DNA of 64,000 nucleotides from Nitrincola tapanii (GTDB lineage: Bacteria > Pseudomonadota > Gammaproteobacteria > Pseudomonadales > Balneatricaceae): contig NZ_SMRS01000005.1 of assembly GCF_008368715.1 (NCBI RefSeq), positions 62,001 to 126,000 of the forward strand, read 5' to 3'. Under the pieces are notes generated by a model, which was not told the DNA's origin, did not search any database, and saw nothing but the letters and a program-made list of their open reading frames with translations. Made by a program: the position numbers and the translations under genes. Each line of letters opens with the position of its first letter. Position 1 is the first letter of the stretch. Shown here in pieces: positions 1-8,422 of this stretch.

Positions 1-472
1 GCAGATCCACAAGCTGGACTAACGCATGATGATGGCCTGAACTGAAGGCTTCGAGAGGTGTACTTTGGCGCAGTAAAATGGTGTAAAGCGCGGCCACAAT
101 CAGTGCCATAAGACTGGTGTATAAACCATTTAATGTGGCAGCGGTAATCAGTAGCGGAGTCAGCAGTAAAAAAATAAAGGGGTTACTGGCCCCGCCAAGT
201 GGGTAAAGCAGGCTGGCGCAGAGAATGGCATCGGCACAGAGTTGGCTAAAGAGTTCAGCGTGGATCACCGGCCAATTTGAATGTAAGCGCAGATACGTGA
301 AGATGAGCAAGAGCAGCATGGCGCTTAAACTGATGATAATCAGCGTCAGATCGGTATCAAAGCCGGGTAAACTGAGGGCAAAAACGATTAAGCCACAAAG
401 GCTGAGAAAAATAACGGCACGAATGTAAGTGAGATGTAACAGGTGCTGATGATGTTGTTGCGGTGAAGTCAT
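1..472 (-). CDS. RegB/PrrB-family redox sensor histidine kinase, N-terminal part (runs off left edge)
   Basis: The minus-strand frame opens with ATG at 472-470 and stays open for 157 codons to the window edge. The visible part is a membrane domain with about four to six hydrophobic segments. It carries GGASNPF at residues 93-99, matching the GGxxNPF heptapeptide of RegB/PrrB/ActS kinases, which is known to bind ubiquinone and report the redox state of the quinone pool. The phospho-acceptor His, the redox Cys and the ATPase domain lie outside the window. The family signals with the regulator RegA/PrrA to control respiration, cytochromes and carbon or nitrogen fixation. It is divergent from a cytochrome c' gene with 126 bp between. 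The family call is good; the gene name is not fixed without the rest. Confidence 0.8.
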   Translation of the reverse strand, partial: MTSPQQHHQHLLHLTYIRAVIFLSLCGLIVFALSLPGFDTDLTLIIISLSAMLLLLIFTYLRLHSNWPVIHAELFSQLCADAILCASLLYPLGGASNPFIFLLLTPLLITAATLNGLYTSLMALIVAALYTILLRQSTPLEAFSSGHHHALVQLVDL

Positions 473-541
473 GTCGCCGTCAGTCCTGAATCGGAACCTA
501 CTAAGTGGGGCAGTATAACCTGAATCTAGGGAACCCTGAGT

Positions 542-556
542 GCGTCATAAGGTCGC
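542..556 (+). promoter_or_regulatory. Candidate RegA/RegR-type binding site
   Basis: GCGTCATAAGGTCGC lies between the divergent regB-like and cytochrome c' genes. It fits the RegR-box pattern GNGRCRTTNNGNCGC, as I remember it, at all but two constrained positions. The location between a RegB homologue and a c-type cytochrome gene makes regulation by the cognate RegA plausible. This is inference from one match. Confidence 0.35.
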
Positions 557-598
557 AGAAAAGAATTCGCTTTATGAAATTTAATTGAAGGAGTCCGC

Positions 599-1042
599 AT
601 GAAGATAAAACTGATCCTGATCACCTGTCTTGTCAGCCTCAGTACAAGTGTTTGGGCGGATCGTATCAAGCCAGAAGATGCCGTTGAGTACCGTCAGTCA
701 GCTTTTCGTTTAATGGGAGCGCAGCTGAGTGTCATGAATCCTCTGCATCGGCGTCAGGCCTATGACGATGAACAATTTGCGTATCGTGCCCAGGTACTCA
801 GTCAGTTAAGTGCCTTGGCTCTGGAGCATTTCACTGAGGAAAGCAAAGGTATTAAAAGTCGTTCTCATGCACGCGTTTGGGAGGAAAAGGAGCGTTTTAC
901 CCAGAGTATGCAAGAGTTTGAAGCCATCACCGCCAATTTGGCAGAAACGGCTGCATCCGGGAATAAGCGTGCCACACGTGATGCTTTCCGTCAGACATTA
1001 CAGAGCTGCAAAGCTTGCCATGATCGTTATCGGCTAGATTAA
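599..1042 (+). CDS. Periplasmic cytochrome c' (c-556-like)
   Basis: The 147-residue protein has a clear Sec signal peptide (about residues 1-20, ending VWA-D). The heme-attachment motif CKACH is at residues 137-141 near the C terminus, followed by DRYR, the usual cytochrome c' layout with a four-helix bundle before a C-terminal CxxCH. The family binds NO and CO at five-coordinate heme and is linked to NO tolerance or denitrification. A strong Shine-Dalgarno GAAGGAG precedes ATG at 599. It is monocistronic, followed by a weak hairpin, and divergent from a RegB-type sensor kinase, which suggests redox control. The family call is strong; the precise ligand or partner is unknown. Confidence 0.88.
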   Translation: MKIKLILITCLVSLSTSVWADRIKPEDAVEYRQSAFRLMGAQLSVMNPLHRRQAYDDEQFAYRAQVLSQLSALALEHFTEESKGIKSRSHARVWEEKERFTQSMQEFEAITANLAETAASGNKRATRDAFRQTLQSCKACHDRYRLD

Positions 1043-1049
1043 GTGTTTA

Positions 1050-1071
1050 CGGCAGTGTAGTAGCATTGCCG
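1050..1071 (+). terminator. Possible terminator of the cytochrome c' gene
   Basis: CGGCAGTG and CATTGCCG form an 8-bp stem (one G-T wobble) around a 6-nt loop. Only a weak T-rich tail (ATTTCTAT) follows, so efficiency is uncertain. Confidence 0.4.
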
Positions 1072-1088
1072 ATTTCTATAGATCTTAA

Positions 1089-1109
1089 ATATGTTACGAT
1101 ATAACATAT
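1089..1109. promoter_or_regulatory. Zur-like operator upstream of the TonB-dependent receptor
   Basis: Arms ATATGTTA (1089-1096) and TAACATAT (1102-1109) form a perfect 8-bp inverted repeat around a 5-bp centre. The core TGTTA-N5-TAACA agrees with the gammaproteobacterial Zur box (TGTTATA-like half sites). A second copy of the core lies before the next gene at 3201. Zur with zinc would repress the receptor and release it when zinc is scarce. Confidence 0.75.
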
Positions 1110-1133
1110 ACATTAATCTTTATTAATGTATAT
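1106..1133 (+). repeat. Perfect 12-bp inverted repeat in the receptor leader
   Basis: ATATACATTAAT (1106-1117) and ATTAATGTATAT (1122-1133) are exact reverse complements around the loop CTTT. The left arm overlaps the right end of the Zur-like box, and the right arm touches the GGAG ribosome-binding site (1134-1137) of the gene starting at 1146. It could be a second operator or an RNA hairpin affecting translation. Confidence 0.75.
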
Positions 1134-1145
1134 GGAGTTGACTCA

Positions 1146-3191
1146 ATGCTTTCATCGCGGCCCATCTCTCAATTGAAGCTTTCATTTCTGTCGATTGCGT
1201 TAGGCTTGGCGTGGGTGCCCTTGAGTCACGCTCATATTGAGCATCCTGATAGCATCGAATTGGATGAAATCAAAGTTGAGACCTCAGCGCTGTCATTGCA
1301 GCTCAGTCGAGATGTGAACATAGAAGATTTGTCCCGCACCCTCGCGAAAGACCTTGATGACGTTTTTAGGTTGGAGCCCAGCGTTCAGGTCGGCACAGGT
1401 TCACGTAATGCCCAAAAGATTTTTTTACGTGGAGTAGAGGATTTATTACTTAATGTGCAGGTCGATGGTGCGCGTCGGGGCGCAAACGTGTTTCATCATC
1501 AAGGGCGTATTCAGATAGATCCCTTCTTACTTAAACAAGCCCGTGTCTTAACCGGTCCAGCGGCTGCTGATGCAGGCCCTGGTGCTCTAGGTGGCAGTGT
1601 GGTCTTTGAAACTGTGGATGCGCAGGATTTGCTTAAGGCTGACCAGACATTTGGAGCTCGTGTTGGTACTCAGTATGAAAGTGCGAGTGATTTAAAGGGC
1701 GGTTTGGTGTCATTGTATGCTCAGCCCACTGATCATTTGGGTGTGCTACTTTATGCTCGCGAAAACAAAAACTCTGAAATGCGGGCAGGTGGAGGAGACA
1801 AGCTTAAATCAACCGATGGTGAATATACGAACTATCTTTTGAAGGCTAGTTTACTGGATCAGAATGGTCATAACTTACGCATTTCAACCCAGCAAAGTGC
1901 AAATTATGGCGGCGCTTTAAGAGGGAATTGGCCTTGGCAAACAAATCAAGGAACGCTTCGTGCCCAAGATCAACAGCGCTTAGCGGAAAGCTCCCACAAC
2001 ATAGGCTATCAATATCGTCCAGAAGGGCAAGAGCAAATCGATTTTCGATGGGATCTATATCAAAGTGAAACAGGACTTAAACGCTTTTTACCGACAGGCA
2101 GTGAGGAGTGGTTAACTCAAAGTTATGGAACCAATCTTCGCAATACGCAAAGCGTTGATTTAGGTGCTGTGCAGCATAGCTTCACCTATGGAGTGGACTA
2201 CTTTAAGGATAAAGGAGTCAGTCGTGATGCAGATTATTCGCTTAGTGAAACGGGTCAGAATTTTGGTTTATACCTACAAGATCGCTTGAGGTTAGGGGCA
2301 TGGAGCTTTTCGGCAGGACTGAGATATGACATGTATCGTACTGACTATGCAGATATGTACAAAGCATCAGGGCGAGAACTTTCCCCTAATTTGAGTGCAG
2401 AATGGGATCTTCTACAGGGAGACACGCAATTGACCCTTTTTGCGGGTTATGGGGAGTCGATCCGTGGAGGACGTTTGAATCAAGCGGGCTGGTTAACCAA
2501 GTACTCTGATGATTTTGTGTTGGGGGAAAATGGCAAATTAAAACCTGAAGCCGCAAAGCTGAGCGAAGCAGGTTTGCGTTGGCATGATTTGAACCTGTTT
2601 AGACAAGGCGATCATGCGGGGCTAGAACTCACTTTCTATCACACTCGAATTGATGATTATTTGATTACAACAGGGGAGGGGCCGGGGGCAAAAACAGATC
2701 GAATCTTTAATGCCGAAGGGCAGGTGATCAGCCAGGGGTTTGAGTTGCGAGGTCATTGGGGAATAGAAAACTGGCTGCTCAATTTGGGTTACAGTCATAA
2801 TCGTTTGCGTGGTTATGATGGCCTGCCTGCGGATACAACAGGTGATTCGGCTCGAGTAGGGGCTTCGGTAGGAAATAGATGGATATTAGACCTACTCTGG
2901 CAAGCACAGCCCGAATTGAGTCTGGGATATACCTTGACGGCCGTTGAGCGTTTAAAAGATGTACGGCCTGGGCGCCCACAAAAACCGGGTTATGTGGTGC
3001 ATGATCTGCAGATGCAATGGCAACCTAGTCTCGCGCAAGATCAGTTACGATTCATCCTTGCACTTGAAAATATTTTTGATAAGCGTTATGCCGAACATAC
3101 TAGTGTCAGAGCATTTGGGGCGAACTCTCAAGAGTTTGTGAGTTGGGAAGCAGGGCGTAATCTTCGATTGGGTATGGACTGGTTTTTCTAA
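1146..3191 (+). CDS. TonB-dependent outer-membrane receptor, probably for zinc or a zinc complex
   Basis: The 681-residue protein has a signal peptide (about residues 1-29, ending SHA), then a His-containing HIEH start, a TonB-box-like stretch (IELDEIKVE), a plug domain (FLRGVEDLLLNVQVDGARRG; GPGALGGSV) and a C-terminal beta-barrel ending in aromatic WFF. The plug resembles heme/hemoglobin receptors, but the FRAP-type segment is degenerate (IRGGRLNQ). The upstream Zur-like palindrome and the following Zur-preceded DUF1826 gene point to zinc acquisition, as for ZnuD-like receptors. GGAG sits 8 nt before ATG. Receptor identity is firm; the zinc substrate is inferred from regulation. Confidence 0.85.
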   Translation: MLSSRPISQLKLSFLSIALGLAWVPLSHAHIEHPDSIELDEIKVETSALSLQLSRDVNIEDLSRTLAKDLDDVFRLEPSVQVGTGSRNAQKIFLRGVEDLLLNVQVDGARRGANVFHHQGRIQIDPFLLKQARVLTGPAAADAGPGALGGSVVFETVDAQDLLKADQTFGARVGTQYESASDLKGGLVSLYAQPTDHLGVLLYARENKNSEMRAGGGDKLKSTDGEYTNYLLKASLLDQNGHNLRISTQQSANYGGALRGNWPWQTNQGTLRAQDQQRLAESSHNIGYQYRPEGQEQIDFRWDLYQSETGLKRFLPTGSEEWLTQSYGTNLRNTQSVDLGAVQHSFTYGVDYFKDKGVSRDADYSLSETGQNFGLYLQDRLRLGAWSFSAGLRYDMYRTDYADMYKASGRELSPNLSAEWDLLQGDTQLTLFAGYGESIRGGRLNQAGWLTKYSDDFVLGENGKLKPEAAKLSEAGLRWHDLNLFRQGDHAGLELTFYHTRIDDYLITTGEGPGAKTDRIFNAEGQVISQGFELRGHWGIENWLLNLGYSHNRLRGYDGLPADTTGDSARVGASVGNRWILDLLWQAQPELSLGYTLTAVERLKDVRPGRPQKPGYVVHDLQMQWQPSLAQDQLRFILALENIFDKRYAEHTSVRAFGANSQEFVSWEAGRNLRLGMDWFF

Positions 3192-3200
3192 TAAAAAATA

Positions 3201-3215
3201 TGTTATATCATAACA
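3201..3215. promoter_or_regulatory. Zur-like operator upstream of the DUF1826 gene
   Basis: TGTTATATCATAACA has perfect arms TGTTAT and ATAACA around ATC and shares the TGTTA-N5-TAACA core with the site at 1092-1106. It starts 10 bp after the receptor stop codon and lies 26 bp before the chosen ATG at 3242. It suggests a second, separately zinc-regulated promoter. Confidence 0.72.
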
Positions 3216-3241
3216 ATTATTTTTGTTATGAGAAAAGCATC

Positions 3242-3862
3242 ATGGCGCTTGTTGAGCCTCAACCTATACAACCCCAATTCTGTTATGAGGCCTCACAGCC
3301 TAGGGCGCTTTCACAGATCTATCAGCCTGCTACACAAATAGCAGTTTGGCACGGAGATTGGGGGGTAGAGGCTCTGAATTATGTTGAATCTCTACGAGAT
3401 TTGCAGTCAGCACTATCGTTACGACAGATTCTTCAGCCTCAGGAGCTAAGTGACTATTTGCAAAGTAGTTTGCCAACAGCTGAGGGTAAGCAAGCCTTAA
3501 TCGAAGGCATCTCACTAGTAGGTGATATGTTTGGCTATCTCTTTGAGTTGGATCGTTTAGGCTTTCGCTTGGCGATTTTAGAGCAGGCCATGTGTCCAAA
3601 ATTTCATCGTGATCAAGTACCCTGTCGTCTAGTCTGTACTTTGCGTGGTGCTGCGACAGAGTGGTTGGACGGAAAGCAAGCGTATGACTGGATGCAAAAT
3701 CCAGCGGCTGAAAGTACTTGTCATCAGCTGCAAACGGGTCATGTGGCTTTGCTCAAGGGCAAGGGTTGGCTAAACAATGAAGATCAGGGCTTAGTGCATC
3801 GCTCTCCTCAGGTAAAAAAAGGCGATTGGCGTTTGTTCTTTTCGATGGACTTTGCGCATTAA
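3242..3862 (+). CDS. DUF1826 family protein, zinc-regulon associated
   Basis: The 206-residue protein contains the DUF1826 hallmarks FHRDQVPCRLVCTLRG and TEWLDG, with conserved His, Cys and Asp residues that could bind metal. Family members are recurrently found in Zur regulons and zinc-homeostasis clusters of Pseudomonas and Vibrio; no biochemical function is established to my knowledge. An in-frame ATG at 3200 exists but would start inside the Zur-like operator, so ATG 3242 is preferred. The gene follows the TonB-dependent receptor and is convergent with the histidine kinase, with one base between the stop codons. Confidence 0.8.
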   Translation: MALVEPQPIQPQFCYEASQPRALSQIYQPATQIAVWHGDWGVEALNYVESLRDLQSALSLRQILQPQELSDYLQSSLPTAEGKQALIEGISLVGDMFGYLFELDRLGFRLAILEQAMCPKFHRDQVPCRLVCTLRGAATEWLDGKQAYDWMQNPAAESTCHQLQTGHVALLKGKGWLNNEDQGLVHRSPQVKKGDWRLFFSMDFAH

Positions 3863-3863
3863 G

Positions 3864-6236
3864 TTAATTCAACCAACGTGCTAAAAGCTCAGCCAAACCC
3901 TTGAGATGATAAGGCTTGGCAAGGAAGTCGTTCATACCGCACTCGATGCACAAACGGCGATCCTCTGCGGTAGCATTGGCGGTGAGTGCTGCAATCGGGA
4001 CACGGAAGTCGCTTTGTCTGAGGAGGCGCGTGGCGGTGTAACCGTCCATGACCGGCATCTGGCAATCCATCAAAACAAGATCGTAAACTCCTTCACGTGC
4101 CATCTCTAAGGCCTCTTGGCCGTTTTGTGCTAGATCCGCCTGAATCGCAAATTTTTCAAGCAGTTTTAATGCTAGTTTTTGATTCACCAAATTATCTTCT
4201 ACCAACAAAATCCGTTTGCCTGGATACAGGGTTTGGCCATTACTCTCTACTTTTTCAATCGGAGCCTCACAAGGACGCAGGGGTAAGCTGAACCAAAATT
4301 CACTGCCTTGGCCCTCTTTGCTCTCCAAACCCATTTGCCCCTGCATGAGTTTGACCAGTTCTTGGGAAATTTTTAGTCCCAGGCCTGTCCCGCCATATTT
4401 TCGACTGGTTGAGCTATCGGCCTGAGCAAAACTTTTGAATAGGCGCTCTTGAGTTTGCGAACTGATGCCGATGCCGGTATCGCGCACGCTGAGGCGGAGC
4501 GTTTGGTCAAGACGATGTGCACGCACACAGATTTCACCCTGTTCGGTAAATTTCAGGGCATTCGAAAGTAGGTTGTTGAGAATTTGGCGCAGTCGTAAGG
4601 AGTCGCCCAGAATCCAAGAGGGTAGATCTGGTCCGATTTCCAGACGCAGTTCCAGTTTGCGTGCTTGCGCAGCAGGATTAAAGATCTCTTTTAAATTATT
4701 CAGAAGTTGCGGCAAATGGACAGGTGCCTGTTCCAGCGTCATTTTTCCCGCTTCAATTTTGGAGAAATCCAAGATGTCATTGACCAAACCAAGCAGTAAT
4801 TCTGCTGAACTTTGCGCTAAACGCACCTGCTCTGCTTGATGCTCATCCAGCTCACTGTGTTGCAGTAGAGAGAGCATGCCGATTACGCCATTAATTGGGG
4901 TGCGAATTTCATGGCTCATATTGGCCAAGAATTGGCTCTTGGCGAGATTGGCTTTGACCATGGCCTGATGCGAAGTTTGTAACTCTAAAGCTGAAGCGTT
5001 GATGCCTAGTTTGAGGGCATTCAAATCACCGGGGTAGTCTCCGGTCATACGGCGGTCAAAATCCCCCTGGGCGATGGCGTGAATAACGGAGCTGGATTCT
5101 TGTAGACTGGCTTGCAGACTATTCAGAAGACGGTTGAAGTTGATCAGCAAATTGCCCAGCTCATCGTGACGTTTCACTTTTAGGCGCTGCGAAAACTCAC
5201 CGGCTTGCAAGATATGGTTGATGCAATCGGCCAAGTATTGGATGGGTTGAATAATGCGCTGTTTTACCAGCATCAATAACAGCGCCACAATTAAGATGAT
5301 GATCGCGACAATGATGGCCGTTACGGTCAACAGAGCATTACGGCTTTCATCTATTTTGGCATTCAGACTATCGGCTTGAGCGGTCAAAAGATGGCGGCCG
5401 ATCAGTTGTCCCGAGTCATCATAGACGGGTAGGTCAAATTGAATCTCGTTGTCGATTAAATAGGCCTGAGGTGTGGTGCTCGGGGGATGCATACGGGCGA
5501 TGACACGATCAGCATGGGCTAAATCAAACCAGGTTTCATGGGCGAGCAGGTAGTCATTACCATAACGTTTATTGGCGTGATACACCGGCGGGATTTGGCC
5601 GGAGAAGCGTTGCTCCAGACCCGCAATATCCACCAGAAGAGTCCATTCCAAACCCGCCTCTCTGAGGCTTTTGACAACCGAATAGACGCCTTGTGTGACC
5701 GAAATCAGACCTAATAATTCGCCCTCTTCAATGACCGGTGCAAATCCAATAATGCCCACACCGGCGTTGCCTATCCCAAAGCTGGCAACCGATCGGCGTT
5801 CACTGAGAGCCACTTTAACCAACGGATGGGGAGCCGGTTGTCCTTGGAAGTCTGGATCCCAGGAACGTGCAAGAATGAGGGTATCGGCACGTATCACCTG
5901 TGCACGTATGCCCTGATAGGGCGTGATGGCGGCGTAGTCTTCGGTCAGATTGTTTAACGCAGAAAAGGCGAGCGCATGATCCTGATGACGCAGCCCCTCG
6001 CGCACGCGCGGATCACGTGCTAGGCTGGCGGCGACTGAAAGGACAGAATCCTCTTTAGAGAGAAGGCGTAGGCTCAGCTCCTTTTCCGCGACCACCATCG
6101 CTTCAGCGCTGGCTTGTTGGTCCAAGGGCGCGACTGTCGTTTGGTACATGATGACGATCAGGAAAGAGAGAATCACCAGTGAGGCGAAGACAGCACTCAA
6201 AATGAGGGAGCGAAAGATACTGGTGGTGGGCATCAA
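3864..6236 (-). CDS. Hybrid sensor histidine kinase/response regulator
   Basis: The 790-residue protein has TM1 (about 9-31), a periplasmic sensor region resembling a Cache-type domain, TM2 (about 302-325), HAMP, a second HAMP-like stretch, a HisKA domain with phospho-acceptor in [13 protein letters not shown] (His near 441), HATPase_c (N box [11 protein letters not shown] near 555, DTGIGI, GGTGLGL near 615) and a C-terminal receiver (RILLVEDN; Asp near 722 in [11 protein letters not shown]; Lys in AKP). No Hpt domain is seen, so phosphotransfer probably uses a separate Hpt protein, as with BarA/LuxQ-type kinases. Input and output are unknown. It lies 93 bp downstream of the GAF-GGDEF-EAL gene on the same strand and could be co-transcribed with it. 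Confidence 0.9.
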   Translation of the reverse strand: MMPTTSIFRSLILSAVFASLVILSFLIVIMYQTTVAPLDQQASAEAMVVAEKELSLRLLSKEDSVLSVAASLARDPRVREGLRHQDHALAFSALNNLTEDYAAITPYQGIRAQVIRADTLILARSWDPDFQGQPAPHPLVKVALSERRSVASFGIGNAGVGIIGFAPVIEEGELLGLISVTQGVYSVVKSLREAGLEWTLLVDIAGLEQRFSGQIPPVYHANKRYGNDYLLAHETWFDLAHADRVIARMHPPSTTPQAYLIDNEIQFDLPVYDDSGQLIGRHLLTAQADSLNAKIDESRNALLTVTAIIVAIIILIVALLLMLVKQRIIQPIQYLADCINHILQAGEFSQRLKVKRHDELGNLLINFNRLLNSLQASLQESSSVIHAIAQGDFDRRMTGDYPGDLNALKLGINASALELQTSHQAMVKANLAKSQFLANMSHEIRTPINGVIGMLSLLQHSELDEHQAEQVRLAQSSAELLLGLVNDILDFSKIEAGKMTLEQAPVHLPQLLNNLKEIFNPAAQARKLELRLEIGPDLPSWILGDSLRLRQILNNLLSNALKFTEQGEICVRAHRLDQTLRLSVRDTGIGISSQTQERLFKSFAQADSSTSRKYGGTGLGLKISQELVKLMQGQMGLESKEGQGSEFWFSLPLRPCEAPIEKVESNGQTLYPGKRILLVEDNLVNQKLALKLLEKFAIQADLAQNGQEALEMAREGVYDLVLMDCQMPVMDGYTATRLLRQSDFRVPIAALTANATAEDRRLCIECGMNDFLAKPYHLKGLAELLARWLN

Positions 6237-6329
6237 GTCTGTACTCGTCGATAAGCTTTAAATGACAAAGTTAGCATCCTAATCCCATCGAAACCGTCAG
6301 GCAATTCATCCAGTTGGATGACACCATCG

Positions 6330-8192
6330 CTAGGGTTCTAAAAAGTTCTTTTCCACAGCCTTAGCCGTCTGCAAAAATTCAAGTAACGCGGGTTTTGACA
6401 TAGGGCGTGCGAATAAAAAGCCTTGTAAAAGATCGCATCCTGATTGTTGTAGAAACGCTTGTTGCTCAGGCTTTTCAATCCCTTCAGCCACCACTTGTAG
6501 CTGCATATGATGGGCCATTGAGATGACGCCCTGAATAATCGCGGCATCAGCAGAGCTGTGGGTCACTTCACGTACAAAACTCCGATCAATTTTGATTTTG
6601 CTTATGGGTAGACGCTTTAAATAACTCAAACTGGAAAAGCCTGTGCCAAAGTCATCAATCGCGACCTTCACACCGGCTAAGCGCAGAAGTTTCAGTAAAC
6701 GAATCGCGGTGTCGGGATTATCCATCAAAATCCCTTCGGTCAGCTCCAACTCCAGAGCTTGAGTGGGGCGTTGAAACTCCTCTAAGGAGGCAAATAGATG
6801 ATCTAAAAAGCTGCTGCGTCGGAACTGCAGGGGTGAAATATTGACGGCAATCGGGTAAAGCTTGTGCAGTTGTTTCTCCAAGTCCAGAGAGTCTAAGCAA
6901 GCTTGTTTGATGACCCAGTTACTTAACGGAATGATCTGTCCTGTTTCTTCTGCTAAAGGGATGAAGTCAGCGGGTGAGATATAACCCTTGTCAGGATGAT
7001 TCCAACGCAGCAGGGCTTCTAGACTGATCACTTCAAGTGTTTGCGCACAAACGAGGGGCTGATAATGCAGCTCGAGCTTTTCAGCATCAATCGCTTCTTG
7101 TAGTTCGCGACGTAGGCTTACACGTTGATTTAAACGCTCAGAGATATCGTGGGTGTACCACTCAAAGGTGTTACGCCCCTGTTGTTTGGCGCGTGTCATA
7201 GCTTGATCGGCAAACTGAATCAACTCTAGGGCATCTTGCGCCGGATCATGATTGGTCGCAATGCCGATACTGGCGGTGAGATGTAATGCCTCAGGTTCGA
7301 GGAGGTAGGGCAGGGCTAGATGGTGCAGAATCTGTTCAGCCAAGGCTTGTGTTTGATCTTCGTCTTCAAGATTCGGCAATAAAAGAACAAACTCGTCGGC
7401 GTTAAAGCGTGACAGGGTATCGCTGGGTTGCAGCACACGTTGAATACGCTCAGCCGCTGCGGTGAGGATGGCATCCCCTACCTGATGTCCGAGGCTGTCA
7501 TTGATGGGTTTAAAGCCATCCAGATCGATAAACATCAGGCTCAGTAAGCGCTGATGCCGACGCGCTAAATCAAAATCATGGCGCAGGCGATCTTCCAACA
7601 CAGCACGATTGGGTAAAGAGGTTAAACGATCATGGCTGGCAAAATAGGCGAGGCGAGCTTCATAGTCGCGTAATCTAGCGCGATCCTGATGACGTTCTAT
7701 CGCTAAGCTGGCTAAGCCGGCGGCACGTGCGATACGTTTAATATCTGTCTTACTCGGGCGGCGAGGCTGGCGGTAGTAGGTGGCAAAGGTTCCGAGCAGA
7801 GCTTGCTCGGAAGATATCAGCGGATAAGACCAGCAGGCGCGAAGATCATTTTCTTCTGCCAGGGCACGCACCTTACCCCAGCCTGGCGCGGTCAGGATGT
7901 CATAGACCACCGTTGCTTCTTTACTCCAAGCGGTATTTCCGCAGGCGCCCATTCCTTCTGCAACCGGGATATGATGCATGGCTTGAGTATAGGCGGCCGG
8001 AAGACTGACACTGGCGATCAGATTAAGTGTTTGCTCGGAGGGATCGAGTAACATCACTGAGCAGAGCGCATCGGGGATCTGCTCTTCAAGATAGGCGCAG
8101 ATGGCATCTAGGACCGCTTGCAGAGAAGCGCCCTGGGCGATCTGATCTTGTATCTGCTGTTGTGCACGCAGTTGCGAGAATATCTGTTGCAT
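6330..8192 (-). CDS. GAF-GGDEF-EAL protein, probable c-di-GMP phosphodiesterase
   Basis: The 620-residue soluble protein has an N-terminal GAF domain (about 15-160), a GGDEF domain (about 185-345) and an EAL domain (about 365-610). The GGDEF signature is degenerate: NADEF follows RF near residue 264, so cyclase activity is unlikely. The EAL domain keeps EALLRW (near 392), DDFGTGFSSLSYLKRLP, KIDRSFV, AEGIE (near 571) and QGFLFARP, and so should hydrolyse c-di-GMP to pGpG. In such proteins the degenerate GGDEF domain often binds GTP as an activator. The GAF ligand is unknown. It lies upstream of a hybrid histidine kinase on the same strand. Confidence 0.9.
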   Translation of the reverse strand: MQQIFSQLRAQQQIQDQIAQGASLQAVLDAICAYLEEQIPDALCSVMLLDPSEQTLNLIASVSLPAAYTQAMHHIPVAEGMGACGNTAWSKEATVVYDILTAPGWGKVRALAEENDLRACWSYPLISSEQALLGTFATYYRQPRRPSKTDIKRIARAAGLASLAIERHQDRARLRDYEARLAYFASHDRLTSLPNRAVLEDRLRHDFDLARRHQRLLSLMFIDLDGFKPINDSLGHQVGDAILTAAAERIQRVLQPSDTLSRFNADEFVLLLPNLEDEDQTQALAEQILHHLALPYLLEPEALHLTASIGIATNHDPAQDALELIQFADQAMTRAKQQGRNTFEWYTHDISERLNQRVSLRRELQEAIDAEKLELHYQPLVCAQTLEVISLEALLRWNHPDKGYISPADFIPLAEETGQIIPLSNWVIKQACLDSLDLEKQLHKLYPIAVNISPLQFRRSSFLDHLFASLEEFQRPTQALELELTEGILMDNPDTAIRLLKLLRLAGVKVAIDDFGTGFSSLSYLKRLPISKIKIDRSFVREVTHSSADAAIIQGVISMAHHMQLQVVAEGIEKPEQQAFLQQSGCDLLQGFLFARPMSKPALLEFLQTAKAVEKNFLEP

Positions 8193-8211
8193 CGTTTATC
8201 TTTATTATGGA

Positions 8212-8229
8212 AACCTTCATCAGAAGGTT
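8212..8229. repeat. Inverted repeat between the phosphodiesterase gene and prfC
   Basis: AACCTTC (8212-8218) and GAAGGTT (8223-8229) are exact reverse complements around ATCA. The repeat is 20 bp upstream of the minus-strand ATG at 8192 and could be an operator or leader hairpin of that gene. The rest of 8193-8422 shows no recognisable site. Confidence 0.5.
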
Positions 8230-8422
8230 GGCACAGAATTAATGATTTAGTTGTAACAGATCTTTCTGCAAAATCCCATAAGCCTTTCGCGAAGCTTGCG
8301 CAGGCAATGATGACAGCCGTTGTTTAACGTCGCTTGATCAGCGAAAATAGCCGCCAATTTATGATTAACCCACACACGGGGCGCAAGGCCCTGTCCCTGA
8401 TCAGAACAGAAGACCCAAATTC

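Noticed and set aside
225-428. Short plus-strand open frame opposite the RegB-like gene
   Set aside because: The minus-strand reading has a conserved GGASNPF motif and membrane segments; the plus frame is its shadow.
8228-8245. TTGGCAC resembling a sigma-54 -24 element upstream of prfC
   Set aside because: No TTGCA-type -12 element at the required spacing (TAATG instead).
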